A stretch of DNA of 64,000 nt from assembly GCA_934565855.1 (NCBI GenBank), contig CAKTIO010000004.1, positions 186,001-250,000 on the forward strand, in the 5' to 3' direction. Made by a program: the position numbers and the translations under genes. Below, piece by piece: positions 7,867 to 16,360 of the stretch. The notes under the pieces were generated by a model, which had not been told where the DNA came from, made no database searches, and saw only the letters and a list, made by a program, of their open reading frames with translations. Source of the DNA: an uncultured Dysosmobacter sp. GTDB lineage: Bacteria; Bacillota; Clostridia; Oscillospirales; Oscillospiraceae. Position 1 is the first letter of the stretch. Each line of letters starts with the position of its first letter.

Positions 7867-9066
7867 ATGCTGCTGGAAAAACTGACCAACGCGCTGCGGG
7901 GAGAGGTCCGGCTGCGGATCGAGTCCGGCTTTCCCGAGCGGATACTGAATCTCTGCGGCGCACGGAAGCTGGCGTTTTGGGATGTGGTCTGGCTGTCGCC
8001 CATTGCCTTTACCTGCTCCATGACCCGGCGGGACTGGGCGGTGCTGCGGCAGGCGGTCCGGAAGCTGGACTGCACGGCAGCGGTGGTGGACCGGAGCGGT
8101 GTGCCGTATTTTCTGCGGCGGTTCCGCCGCCGGTACGTCCTTCTGACCTGCGGCGCGTTTTGCGCCGCGGCGCTGTTTTTCGGCTCCTTTTTTATCTGGA
8201 ATTTTCGGATTGAGGGCAACGTCACGGTGACGGATGAAGAGATTTTACGCGCGCTGGAGAAAAACGGCGTGGGGTTGGGGACCTTCGGGCTGGCAGTGGA
8301 TGGAGAGGATCTGCGCAATCATGTGCTGCTGGACCTGCCGCAGCTTGGCTGGATCGCGGTAAATGTCTCCGGCTGTCAGGCACAGGTACAGGTGCGAGAG
8401 AGGATCCCTGCGCCGGAACCGGCAGATAAGCGTGTGCCGTGCAATCTGGCGGCACGGCGGGCGGGGCTGGTGAAGGAGGTCAATCTGCTGGGCGGCGTGA
8501 AAATGGTGCTGCCGGGAACGATGGTGGAAAAGGGGCAGATCCTCATTTCCGGCATGGAGGACACAGAGACCTACGGCGCGCGGATGATGGCGGGCATGGG
8601 GACGGTGACGGCGCGGACATGGTATACTCTTTCCACGACAATGCCCCTGACTGTGGAGAAAAAACAGGTCTCCGACAGGGAAAAGACCCGCTGGGCGCTG
8701 GTTTTTGGCAGGCATCGTGTAAAATTCTACGGAAATAGTAACACAGGCGTGGAAAACTGTGATAAAATACGGACGAGAACACAGGGGACGTTGTTCGGAC
8801 TGCCGCTTCCCGTGACAGTGGAAAGGGAGGTCTGGCAGACCTATGAGATCCAGCAGGTGAAGCGTACGCCGGAGGCTGCCCAAAAGGCAGGAGAGCAGAT
8901 CCTTTTGGAGTATCTGCACCGGCAGGTGGATGCTTATGGCAGTGTCTGCTCCACGCTCTGCACGGCAAAGCCGGAGGGAGAGCGCATAAAGGTGACGCTG
9001 ACAGCGGAATGCCTGGAGCAGATCGGTGAACCGGTCCCGATTCTGACAGAAGAGCAGGCGGAGTAA
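7867..9066 (+). CDS. yqfD: Sporulation protein YqfD
   Basis: A 399-residue protein. An N-terminal cytosolic domain (about 1-88) precedes one transmembrane helix near residues 91-112 (YVLLTCGAFCAAALFFGSFF). The FtsQ/POTRA-like segment (FRIEGNVTVTDEEILRALEKNG) is followed by a long extracytoplasmic region containing PGTMVEKGQILISG. This architecture is that of YqfD (SpoIV-associated), which in Bacillus is made in the mother cell and influences the forespore. It starts immediately after the yqfC stop, so the two are translationally coupled. Confidence 0.93.
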   Translation: MLLEKLTNALRGEVRLRIESGFPERILNLCGARKLAFWDVVWLSPIAFTCSMTRRDWAVLRQAVRKLDCTAAVVDRSGVPYFLRRFRRRYVLLTCGAFCAAALFFGSFFIWNFRIEGNVTVTDEEILRALEKNGVGLGTFGLAVDGEDLRNHVLLDLPQLGWIAVNVSGCQAQVQVRERIPAPEPADKRVPCNLAARRAGLVKEVNLLGGVKMVLPGTMVEKGQILISGMEDTETYGARMMAGMGTVTARTWYTLSTTMPLTVEKKQVSDREKTRWALVFGRHRVKFYGNSNTGVENCDKIRTRTQGTLFGLPLPVTVEREVWQTYEIQQVKRTPEAAQKAGEQILLEYLHRQVDAYGSVCSTLCTAKPEGERIKVTLTAECLEQIGEPVPILTEEQAE

Positions 9067-9093
9067 GCTTCGCCGTGTAGGAGTGATTTCAGT

Positions 9094-10068
9094 TTGGAAC
9101 AGAGAATCAGTATTGAGCGGTTGGAGCAGGCGGTGAATATTTTCGGCTCCTTTGACGAAAACATCCGCCTGCTGGAGCAGGAATTTTCCGTGACGGTGGT
9201 GAACCGGGACGGTGAGCTGCGTATCAATGGCGAGCCGGAGAACACCATGCTGGCAGCCAAGGCGGTTCAGGCACTGCTGACGCTGTCCTCACGGGGAGAA
9301 TCAATCGGAGAGCAGAATGTGCGCTATGTGGTGGGTCTGGTCCGCGCCGGAAAAGCGGACCAGATCGAGCAGCTGACCCAGGATGTGCTGTGCATTTCCG
9401 CAAAGGGGCGCCCGGTAAAGCCCAAGACCATCGGACAGAAGCAGTATATCCAGTCGGTGCTGCACAACACCGTGACCATCGGCGTAGGTCCCGCCGGTAC
9501 CGGCAAGACCTATCTGGCGGTGGCTGCCGCGGTGCAGGCATTCCGGGACAAGCAGGTAAACCGTATTATCCTGACCCGTCCGGCAGTAGAGGCTGGCGAG
9601 CGGCTGGGCTTCCTGCCCGGCGACCTGCAGAGTAAGGTGGACCCGTACCTGCGCCCGCTGTATGACGCGTTGTTTGATATGCTGGGGGCAGAGACCTATC
9701 AGAAATATCTGGAGCGGGGCAATATCGAGGTAGCGCCCTTGGCGTATATGCGCGGACGGACGCTGGACGACAGCTTCATCATTCTGGATGAGGCGCAGAA
9801 TACCTCCCGGGAGCAAATGAAAATGTTTCTGACCCGTCTGGGCTTCGGCTCTAAAATCGTCATCACCGGAGATGTGACGCAGATCGATCTGCCGGACGGT
9901 AAGGCATCCGGACTGAAGGAAGCCATGCGGGTCCTGCGGAACGTAGAGGGCATTGGTATCTGTGAGCTGACCAATGCGGATGTGGTACGCCACGTCATGG
10001 TGCAGCGGATCGTGCAGGCGTATGAGGACTATGAAAATGCCAAGGGCGGCGGAAAGGGAAAGCGATGA
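9094..10068 (+). CDS. phoH: PhoH-family ATPase
   Basis: A 324-residue cytoplasmic ATPase of the PhoH/YbeZ family. An N-terminal KH-like region (about 1-90) precedes the P-loop GPAGTGKT (about 131-138); the Walker B segment is SFIILDEAQN (about 227-236). The start is TTG 9094 with TAGGAG upstream; no ATG fits. Its stop overlaps the ybeY start by four bases (ATGA). The phoH-ybeY pair is conserved and acts in rRNA maturation and RNA quality control; the ATPase is proposed to be an RNA helicase partner of the YbeY nuclease. Confidence 0.94.
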   Translation: MEQRISIERLEQAVNIFGSFDENIRLLEQEFSVTVVNRDGELRINGEPENTMLAAKAVQALLTLSSRGESIGEQNVRYVVGLVRAGKADQIEQLTQDVLCISAKGRPVKPKTIGQKQYIQSVLHNTVTIGVGPAGTGKTYLAVAAAVQAFRDKQVNRIILTRPAVEAGERLGFLPGDLQSKVDPYLRPLYDALFDMLGAETYQKYLERGNIEVAPLAYMRGRTLDDSFIILDEAQNTSREQMKMFLTRLGFGSKIVITGDVTQIDLPDGKASGLKEAMRVLRNVEGIGICELTNADVVRHVMVQRIVQAYEDYENAKGGGKGKR

Positions 10069-10559
10069 GAAAAAGCCACTATATTCCGGTAACAGCGGAC
10101 GTACCGGGCGCGTCCAACCAGCGCAACTGCGCGCTGATCCGCAAGACCATCCGCACGGCGCTGGCAGAGCAGGGTGTAACGGTCCCCTGTGAGATCGATG
10201 TGCTGCTGACGGACGATCCGGGGATCCATGTGATCAACCGGGAGATGCGGCAGGTGGACCGTCCCACAGATGTGCTGAGCTTCCCGGAGTTTGAATTTAC
10301 TCCGGGAGAGTTACCCACAATGGAGGATGCCGACCCCGGCACGGGGCTGGTCCCGCTGGGGGATATGGTGATCTCCATGGAACGGGTGGCGGCGCAGGCG
10401 AAGGAATACGGACATTCCAACCGGCGGGAGCTTTCCTATCTGGTGGTGCATTCGGTGCTGCACCTGCTGGGCTATGACCATCTGGACGAGGGTCCCATGA
10501 AGGCGCAGATGCGCCAGCGTGAGGAAACCATTTTGGAAAAGCTGGACGCCAAGCGGTAA
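10065..10559 (+). CDS. ybeY: Endoribonuclease YbeY
   Basis: A 164-residue zinc-dependent endoribonuclease involved in 16S rRNA 3'-end maturation and ribosome quality control. The family zinc motif is intact: His129, His133 and His139 in HSVLHLLGYDH. The substrate-groove segment DRPTDVLSFP is also present. Its start codon overlaps the phoH stop by 4 bases, indicating coupling. It has a usual length, with a short insertion at about residues 75-95 (PGELPTMEDADPGTG). Confidence 0.95.
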   Translation: MRKSHYIPVTADVPGASNQRNCALIRKTIRTALAEQGVTVPCEIDVLLTDDPGIHVINREMRQVDRPTDVLSFPEFEFTPGELPTMEDADPGTGLVPLGDMVISMERVAAQAKEYGHSNRRELSYLVVHSVLHLLGYDHLDEGPMKAQMRQREETILEKLDAKR

Positions 10560-10621
10560 GCCCGGCGCAGGCTGTCACTTCGGACAGGGAGGCATTCATA
10601 CACTGTCCCGAGGTGATGGGG

Positions 10622-10951
10622 ATGGAATTGTTGCAGGATGGTCTGCTGGCGTTTCTGATCGCCGTGGGCATGGCGGCGTGTGTCTGGCTGGCGGCGGGTG
10701 CGTTGTTCGGCAGCGGAAAATGCCGGAATCCGGAGCTGCTGCTGGTGCTGCCGCTGCGGGGCAGCGCCCCGGCGATGGAGCAAGACCTGCGGGAGCTGCT
10801 GCGCATCCGGGTGTCCAGCCTGCCAGCTGCCGCCATTGTGCTGGCAGACTGCGGCTTGACTGAAGAGGGACGCCGCCTGGCGGAGTATTATTGCGGGCGG
10901 TACCGGGGCATTGAGCTTTGGGGCGGAGAAACGACGAAGGAAGAGACATAA
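10622..10951 (+). CDS. Small single-pass membrane protein of unknown function
   Basis: A 109-residue protein with one N-terminal transmembrane helix (LLAFLIAVGMAACVWLAAGALF, about residues 8-29; shown split here as LLAFLIAVGMAACV and WLAAGALF). A cytosolic domain follows containing LLLVLPLRGSAPAMEQDLRE and two cysteines (AAAIVLADCGLTEEG; YYCGRYRG). ATG 10622 has CCGAGGTG at good spacing; GTG 10613 and ATG 10616 are alternatives. It sits between ybeY and recD2 in a tight rightward run and is probably in their operon. I do not recognise the family and assign no function. Confidence 0.75.
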   Translation: MELLQDGLLAFLIAVGMAACVWLAAGALFGSGKCRNPELLLVLPLRGSAPAMEQDLRELLRIRVSSLPAAAIVLADCGLTEEGRRLAEYYCGRYRGIELWGGETTKEET

Positions 10952-10960
10952 GGAGAGAGC

Positions 10961-13183
10961 ATGGAGGAGCGAACCACACGGGAGGGGACCGTTCACAGTC
11001 TGATATTTCAAAATCCGGAAAACGGCTACACCGTTCTCCGACTGGTCACAGAGGAGGGCGAGGTCATCACCGTGGTGGGCTGCATTCCCTGCGTGGCGCC
11101 GGGTGAGCGGCTGGCAGTGGACGGCGTATGGGAGAGCCATCCGCAGCACGGAGAGCAGCTTCGGGCATTGGAGATCGAGCGGCGCCTGCCCGAGGGGGAA
11201 GAGGAGATCGTCAATTATCTGGGCTCCGGGATCTGTAAAGGTGTGGGACCTGCCACAGCGGAGCGGATCGTCGCCCGCTTCGGCAGAGATACGCTGAATG
11301 TTTTGGAGCAGGAGCCGGAACGGCTGAGCCTGTTGAAGGGCATCACTGCCAAGCGGGCGCAGGAGATCGCTGCCAGCTTCCGCCAGCACATGGGCTTGCG
11401 GAGGCTGATGGCATTTCTGGCACAGTATGAACTGCCGCCCGTGCTGGCGATGAACCTCCGGAAGACCTATGGAGACGCGGCAATGGAGGTCATTCGCAGG
11501 AATCCGTACCTTCTCAGCGATGACCGCTGCGGTGTGGAATTTTCCACCACGGATGAGATCGCCATGAGCATGGGCTTTGCCGCAGACAGCGACTGCCGTA
11601 TTCAGGCGGCGGTGACCTTTGAACTGAGCCACAATGAGAACAACGGACATGTGTTCCTTCCGCGGACAAAGCTGGTGGCAGCGACCCAGCAGCTGCTGGA
11701 CTGTGGAGAGGACCTGGTGGACCGGGCACTGGACGATCTGATCGGGCGCGGCACGGTTGTGCAGGAGACCGTTGCCAACGTAGAAGCATGCTATCTGCGG
11801 CGGCTGTACGAGGCGGAGGCATTTGCCTGCGCCAAGCTGAATGCCCTGCTGGCAATGGACGCGGACCGGGGACGTCAGGTGGAAAAAACCATACAGGAGA
11901 TCCAGCAGGAGCAGGGCATTACCTACGCACCTCAGCAGAGGGAGGCGGTAAAAAAGGCTGCCAGCGCCGGAGTACTGATTCTGACCGGTGGTCCCGGTAC
12001 CGGAAAGACCACCACCGTACGGGGCATTGTGGCGCTGTTCCGTAAGATGGGACTGGATATCCTGCTGGCGGCACCCACGGGGCGCGCTGCAAAGCATATG
12101 AGTGAGCTGACCGGAATGGAGGCGGCGACCATTCACCGCCTGCTGGGCATGAGCTGGAACGAGGCGACCCATGAGGTGACCTTCTGCAAAACGGAGAAGG
12201 AGCCGCTGGAGGCAGACGCCGTGATCATTGATGAGATGTCTATGGTGGACCTGCCGCTGTTTGCCGCCCTGCTGCGGACGCTGCGCCCCGGGACCCGTCT
12301 GGTAATGGTGGGAGACGCGGACCAGCTGCCATCGGTGGGGGCGGGGAATGTGTTTTCGGACCTGATCCGCTCCCAGCGGATTGAGACGATCTTTCTGCGG
12401 GAGGTGTTCCGGCAGGCAGAGCAGTCCGCCATTATTCGGAATGCCCACGCTGTGAATCTGGGACAGCCCCCAAGAATGACCAATGACCAGAGCGATTTCT
12501 TTTTCCTGTGCCGCAGGGATGCGGAGCGGGCGGTTGCCACGGTGGTAGAGCTGTGCAGGACCCGCCTGCCGGAGAAGATGGGGGTTCCGGCGGATCAGAT
12601 CCAGGTGCTGACACCCACCCGGCGGGGCGGCGCGGGGACCATTCGCCTGAACCAGCTGCTGCAGGCAGCGCTGAATCCCAAGGCTCCAGAGACGCAGGAG
12701 GTGCTGTGGGGCGAGCGGCTGTTCCGGGAGGGGGACCGGGTCATGCAGACCCGCAACGACTACGATGTGGTGTGGGAAAAGCCCGATGGGACCGTTGGGA
12801 CCGGAATGTTCAACGGGGACGTTGGCAAGATCCTGAAGATCGACCCCTCCGGCGAGTGGCTTGCCATCCAGTTTGAGGACCGCATTGCCACCTATACGGC
12901 GGAAATGCTCAATGAGATCGACCTGGCGTACGCTATGACGGTACATAAGGCGCAGGGCAGCGAATACCGGGCGGTGGTGCTGTGCGCCATGCCCTCCGCA
13001 CCGTCTTTGATGGTGCGGGGCGTGCTGTATACAGCGGTGACCCGGGCACGGGAGCTGCTGATCGTGGTGGGTGATGATTCCGCTGTGCGCTCTATGGCGG
13101 AGAACGACCGCCGCGCCCGGAGGTATTCCGGCTTGAAATGGCGGCTGAGCCACAGTGGAGAGCCGGTAGAGGAAGCACGGTAA
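10961..13183 (+). CDS. recD2: ATP-dependent RecD-like DNA helicase, RecD2 type
   Basis: A 740-residue SF1B 5'-3' helicase not associated with RecBC. The order is an N-terminal OB-like domain (1-85), tandem helix-hairpin-helix elements (ICKGVGPATAERIVARFG; LKGITAKRAQEIA), Walker A GGPGTGKTT near residue 344, Walker B VIIDEMSMVD, the Q-loop GDADQLPSVG, and C-terminal motifs AYAMTVHKAQGSEY and LYTAVTRAR. RecD2 proteins act in mismatch repair and replication-fork maintenance in Firmicutes. It starts 9 bases after the small membrane protein gene with AAGGAGAG in front, and comF follows closely. Confidence 0.95.
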   Translation: MEERTTREGTVHSLIFQNPENGYTVLRLVTEEGEVITVVGCIPCVAPGERLAVDGVWESHPQHGEQLRALEIERRLPEGEEEIVNYLGSGICKGVGPATAERIVARFGRDTLNVLEQEPERLSLLKGITAKRAQEIAASFRQHMGLRRLMAFLAQYELPPVLAMNLRKTYGDAAMEVIRRNPYLLSDDRCGVEFSTTDEIAMSMGFAADSDCRIQAAVTFELSHNENNGHVFLPRTKLVAATQQLLDCGEDLVDRALDDLIGRGTVVQETVANVEACYLRRLYEAEAFACAKLNALLAMDADRGRQVEKTIQEIQQEQGITYAPQQREAVKKAASAGVLILTGGPGTGKTTTVRGIVALFRKMGLDILLAAPTGRAAKHMSELTGMEAATIHRLLGMSWNEATHEVTFCKTEKEPLEADAVIIDEMSMVDLPLFAALLRTLRPGTRLVMVGDADQLPSVGAGNVFSDLIRSQRIETIFLREVFRQAEQSAIIRNAHAVNLGQPPRMTNDQSDFFFLCRRDAERAVATVVELCRTRLPEKMGVPADQIQVLTPTRRGGAGTIRLNQLLQAALNPKAPETQEVLWGERLFREGDRVMQTRNDYDVVWEKPDGTVGTGMFNGDVGKILKIDPSGEWLAIQFEDRIATYTAEMLNEIDLAYAMTVHKAQGSEYRAVVLCAMPSAPSLMVRGVLYTAVTRARELLIVVGDDSAVRSMAENDRRARRYSGLKWRLSHSGEPVEEAR

Positions 13184-13201
13184 GAAGAGGAGGAAGATAC
13201 G

Positions 13202-13906
13202 GTGAGCAGGCTGACAGAGACGCTGCTGGATCTGCTGTTCCCGCCGAAATGTCCCTTCTGCGGCGAGCTTTTGGAGCATTCCGGAATCTGCGAAAGGTGT
13301 GAAGCCGCTTTGCCCTGGACGGAAGAGGAGGAGCAGGAGCTGCGCCTGCCGGGCGGCTGGCGGTGTATCGCACCCCTGTGGTATGAGGAAGCGGCGCGGG
13401 AGGCGATCCTGCGATTCAAATTCAACGGCGCGGAGGAAAAGGCGGACCTGTTTGGACAGCTGATGGCACAGTGCGCGGCGGACCGCTATTCCGGAGCGTT
13501 CGACACCGTAACGTGGACCCCGGTCAGCCGGCACCGCCGGAGGAAGCGGGGCTATGATCAGGCGAAGCTGCTGGCGGAAGCGGCGTGCCGGAGATGGAGT
13601 ACCCGACCAAAGGAGCTGCTGCGGAAAACGGTGGACAATCCGGCACAGTCCGGACTGTCCGGCGCGGCGGCGAGAAGGGCGAACGTGCTGGGCGTGTATC
13701 AGTCCCTGCATCCGGAGGAGATCCGCGGGCGGCGGATACTGCTGATCGATGACATTGTGACCACTGGTGCAACGCTGGCGGAAGCCGCCCGGGAGCTTTC
13801 TCAATCCGGCGCGGCGGAGGTGGTCTGCATGGCGCTGGCAAGGACCCGGGAGGGGCGCTCCGCCGAGGGGAAGAACGGACCCGCAGAGCAAATAAAAAAT
13901 ACATAA
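13202..13906 (+). CDS. comF: ComF-family phosphoribosyltransferase-like protein
   Basis: A 234-residue protein with an N-terminal four-cysteine zinc finger (CPFCGELLEHSGICERC, residues 17-33). The C-terminal phosphoribosyltransferase fold has the PRPP loop ILLIDDIVTTGATLAEAA near residues 178-195, and the FKFNG and RKRGYDQAKLLA segments are typical. ComF proteins support DNA uptake in competent bacteria, and homologues are found in many non-competent ones. GTG 13202 follows GAGGAGGAAG at good spacing. It is the last gene of the run beginning at yqfC or phoH. Confidence 0.93.
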   Translation: MSRLTETLLDLLFPPKCPFCGELLEHSGICERCEAALPWTEEEEQELRLPGGWRCIAPLWYEEAAREAILRFKFNGAEEKADLFGQLMAQCAADRYSGAFDTVTWTPVSRHRRRKRGYDQAKLLAEAACRRWSTRPKELLRKTVDNPAQSGLSGAAARRANVLGVYQSLHPEEIRGRRILLIDDIVTTGATLAEAARELSQSGAAEVVCMALARTREGRSAEGKNGPAEQIKNT

Positions 13907-13932
13907 AAAGTGCAAAAGAACAGAGAATGTTC

Positions 13933-13961
13933 TTGCAAAACCATTGTTTGCCCGCTATAAT
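13933..13961 (+). promoter_or_regulatory. Promoter of the mreB-family gene
   Basis: TTGCAA (13933-13938), 17-base spacer, perfect TATAAT (13956-13961). A 7-bp inverted repeat AAGAACA/TGTTCTT overlaps the upstream side of the -35. The resulting leader is about 165 bases long. Confidence 0.75.
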
Positions 13962-14131
13962 CATCCTGTACGATTATGTGCGGCATTTTGCCGCTTCATG
14001 AGTAAAACCATCCGTTTTTGGGACAGGGTATGCTTTTGTGAGAACTGCCGCTTGGGGGCGGTTCTTCCAGAGCGGACCCCTCCGAAGGACCGGTGGACCC
14101 ATACAGATATTATCGAATGAGGTGGAATGTT

Positions 14132-15157
14132 ATGTCCATGGGTAAGGATATCGGCATCGACTTGGGAACCGCATCGGTGCTGGTTTATGTAAAAGGCAAG
14201 GGCGTTGTTTTGAACGAGCCGTCTGTGGTGGCGCTGGATAAAAACACCGGCAAGCTGCTGAAGGTCGGTACAGAGGCACAGGCAATGCTGGGCAGAACGC
14301 CTGGCAACATTGTGGCGATTCGTCCTCTGCGGGATGGCGTGATCTCCGATTATGACATGACGGAGCGGATGCTGCGGGAGTTTATCCGCAAGGTGGCGGG
14401 CTTCCAGCTGATCAAGCCCCGCCTGCTGGTGTGCGTTCCCTCCGGTATTACCGAGGTAGAGGAGCGCGCCGTGATCGACGCGGCGATCCAGGCGGGCGCC
14501 AGAAAGGCGTACCTGATCGAAGAGCCTGTGGCGGCAGCCATCGGCGCGGGTATTGATATCTCCAAGCCGGACGGGCATATGGTGGTGGATATCGGCGGCG
14601 GCACGGCGGACATCGCTGTGATCTCCCTCAGCGGTGTGGTAGAATCCGCGTCCATCAAGATCGCAGGTGATCAGCTGAACGAGGCTGTGGTAAAGTATAT
14701 GCGCCGCAAGCATAACCTACTGATCGGCGAGCGCACGGCGGAGGACATGAAGATCAAGATCGGCTGCGTTTTCCCCAAGGAAGAGGAAGAGACACTGGAT
14801 GTAAAGGGTCGCTGCCTGCTGACCGGTCTGCCCAAGGTGATCACCGTCAGCTCTACGGAGATGATGGATGCCTTTGAGGAGCCGGTGGAGCGCATCGTGG
14901 AGACCATCCACTCTGTTCTGGAACGGACGCCTCCCGAGTTGGTGGCGGATATCTCCACCAACGGCATCGTGATGACTGGCGGCGGCAGCTTGGTATCCGG
15001 CTTTGATAAACTGGTGGCGGCACGGACAGGCATTCACACCGTTGTGGCGGAGGATGCCATTTCCTGTGTGGCACTGGGAACCGGGAAGAGCCTGGATTCC
15101 CTGAACAGCATGCAGGACGGCACCATCAACCTCAGCCGTAGCAGACAGATGAACTGA
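14132..15157 (+). CDS. mreB: MreB/Mbl-family actin-like cell-shape protein
   Basis: A 341-residue actin homologue. Nucleotide-binding elements are phosphate-1 DIGIDLGTASVLVYV at the N-terminus, phosphate-2 VVDIGGGTADIAVI near residue 150, and the adenosine motif VMTGGGSLVSGFDKL near residue 283. MreB-family filaments guide lateral wall synthesis. No mreC or mreD follows, and the gene stands alone between its own promoter and a terminator, as Mbl or MreBH paralogues do; the symbol is therefore a family label. ATG 14132 is chosen by GAGGTGG upstream and by homology of the N-terminus; ATG 14093 is unlikely. Confidence 0.9.
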   Translation: MSMGKDIGIDLGTASVLVYVKGKGVVLNEPSVVALDKNTGKLLKVGTEAQAMLGRTPGNIVAIRPLRDGVISDYDMTERMLREFIRKVAGFQLIKPRLLVCVPSGITEVEERAVIDAAIQAGARKAYLIEEPVAAAIGAGIDISKPDGHMVVDIGGGTADIAVISLSGVVESASIKIAGDQLNEAVVKYMRRKHNLLIGERTAEDMKIKIGCVFPKEEEETLDVKGRCLLTGLPKVITVSSTEMMDAFEEPVERIVETIHSVLERTPPELVADISTNGIVMTGGGSLVSGFDKLVAARTGIHTVVAEDAISCVALGTGKSLDSLNSMQDGTINLSRSRQMN

Positions 15158-15170
15158 GAGAGCAAAACAG

Positions 15171-15209
15171 AAAACAGCTGACCTTCTTCGCAAAGGTCAG
15201 CTGTTTTTT
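15171..15209. terminator. Terminator between mreB-family and TauE genes
   Basis: A 15-bp perfect stem (15171-15185 with 15193-15207), loop of 7, followed by T-run; it also serves the convergent TauE/SafE gene, whose 3' end overlaps it. Confidence 0.92.
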
Positions 15210-15565
15210 CCTTTTTGGGGCAGTAGCAGTAGAATACCGGAGCCAATCAGGTAAATGCCGAAGGGCTTGCGCAGCCACGCTACCTCTACGCTGGTGGCGA
15301 TCCAGGCGCCCAGCAGCGCGGCGGAAACGGCAAAAGGTGCGGCGGCTTTCCAGGTAGGGGCGTCTAAATAGCCGTTGCGCCAGTGCATCCATAGGGCGGA
15401 GGCGGCTGTGGGCAGGAAAAACAGCAGATTGACGCCCTGCGCCGTGCGCTGGTCCACGCCCAGAAACAGCGTCATGACCAGCAGCAGGATGGTCCCGCCG
15501 CCGACACCCCATGCGGAGACGGTTCCGGAAGCCAGTCCGCACAAAAAGGGCAGAAGCCAGCTCAT
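15197..15565 (-). CDS. Half-size TauE/SafE-family permease, second subunit
   Basis: A 122-residue membrane protein with about four helices. It has the family signature near its N-terminus (SGTVSAWGVGGGTILLLVM), which corresponds to one half of a normal roughly 250-residue TauE/SafE (DUF81) anion exporter. ATG 15563-15565 overlaps the stop of the preceding half-gene by 4 bases, so the two are translationally coupled and probably form a heterodimer. The family exports sulfite or sulfoacetate-type anions; substrate unknown here. Its 3' end runs into the shared terminator hairpin. Confidence 0.85.
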   Translation of the reverse strand: MSWLLPFLCGLASGTVSAWGVGGGTILLLVMTLFLGVDQRTAQGVNLLFFLPTAASALWMHWRNGYLDAPTWKAAAPFAVSAALLGAWIATSVEVAWLRKPFGIYLIGSGILLLLPQKGKNS

Positions 15566-15915
15566 AGCAGATACCTCACTCCGGCATAGAATAAAAACCC
15601 GGCAAACAGCCATTTTAAAAACCGGGTAGAGACCTTTCCGTAAAACCTGCCGCCGAGAAATCCTCCGGCAAGTCCGCCCAACAGATAGGGCAGCGCGGTA
15701 AGCAGGGAAATCTGAGCGCGGAAGAAATAGATAGCGGCGGAAGCACCGCAGACGGGAAAGATCACGGCGACACAGGTGGCAAACAGCTGCCGCTGGGACA
15801 GGGCGGAGGAACGGCTCATCAGGGGAAGAAATACCATGCCGCCCCCGCCGCCAAACAAACCGTTGGCAAAGCCGGCGGCAGTTCCCGCCAGACGGGAACG
15901 CCGGGTCGCATTCAT
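15562..15915 (-). CDS. Half-size TauE/SafE-family permease, first subunit
   Basis: A 117-residue membrane protein with the same half-transporter architecture: LAGTAAGFANGLFGGGGGMV followed by three further helices (LFATCVAVIFPVCGASAAIY; ALPYLLGGLAGGFLGGRFYG; FLKWLFAGFLFYAGVRYLL). Together with the next gene it would make one complete TauE/SafE transporter. ATG 15913-15915 is selected because AGGAGGT lies 6 bases upstream; an ATG two codons earlier is too close. Both halves are intact, with no sign of a recent frameshift, so a two-subunit transporter is more likely than a broken gene. Confidence 0.85.
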   Translation of the reverse strand: MNATRRSRLAGTAAGFANGLFGGGGGMVFLPLMSRSSALSQRQLFATCVAVIFPVCGASAAIYFFRAQISLLTALPYLLGGLAGGFLGGRFYGKVSTRFLKWLFAGFLFYAGVRYLL

Positions 15916-15930
15916 AGGCATACCTCCTGA

Positions 15931-15978
15931 AAAGGGGTCCTGCCTCCCGCACCAGAGCATAGCGGAGCGGGAGGCAGG
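15931..15978 (-). terminator. Hairpin between DUF1540 and TauE genes
   Basis: A 12-bp perfect stem (15939-15950 with 15967-15978), loop of 16, followed on the minus strand by ACCCCTTTT. It probably attenuates read-through from the DUF1540 gene into the transporter pair. Confidence 0.7.
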
Positions 15979-15983
15979 CGGAA

Positions 15984-16175
15984 TTACTTCATCTGGAAGC
16001 TGTCGCAGTCCACGCACTGCTTCTGGGTGGGATTGGTCTCATGCGTACCGATCTGAACGGAGTTCAGTCCGCAGTAATCCTGCTCCTGGCAGTGATGGGC
16101 GCAGTTGTTCACCGTGCAGTGGATGCTGGTGTTGGGCGTGCAGGGACAGCCGCCGTTGGTGCAATCCTTTGTCAT
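15984..16175 (-). CDS. DUF1540 small Cys-rich protein
   Basis: A 63-residue protein rich in cysteine: CTNGGCPCTPNTSIHC, then VNNCAHHCQEQDYCGLNSVQIG and QKQCVDCDSF. This matches the DUF1540 pattern (C-x3-N-C-x-H-n-C), a small presumed metal-binding domain common in spore-forming Firmicutes; several members are linked to sporulation, but no biochemical role is established. ATG 16173-16175 follows AGGAGGAATCC. It lies upstream of the TauE/SafE pair on the same strand. Confidence 0.85.
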   Translation of the reverse strand: MTKDCTNGGCPCTPNTSIHCTVNNCAHHCQEQDYCGLNSVQIGTHETNPTQKQCVDCDSFQMK

Positions 16176-16292
16176 AATGGATTCCTCCTGTGATGAAAGT
16201 AATAGTGGCTTTCGCCGCTGTTTATTCTGTGCGGACACCGCAGATTTATGCGCTCATAGAAAAAAGAAAACGGCGAAGTCTCCGTGGCGTCA

Positions 16293-16321
16293 TTGACAAT
16301 TTGCTTCCGGTGGGATAGCAT
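16293..16321 (+). promoter_or_regulatory. Promoter of the YczE-type gene
   Basis: TTGACA (16293-16298), a 17-base spacer and TAGCAT (16316-16321); transcript start would be about 30 bases before the GTG. Confidence 0.75.
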
Positions 16322-16360
16322 GAGAGCATATTCGGCAAAAAACCGCCAAGGAGAGCAGCT

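Noticed and set aside
10472..13915. Very long open frame (over 1,100 codons) on the minus strand
   Set aside because: It lies opposite ybeY, recD2 and comF, which have clear motifs. It has low-complexity His/Gln/Arg-rich composition, no ribosome-binding site and no recognisable domain: a typical G+C-driven shadow.
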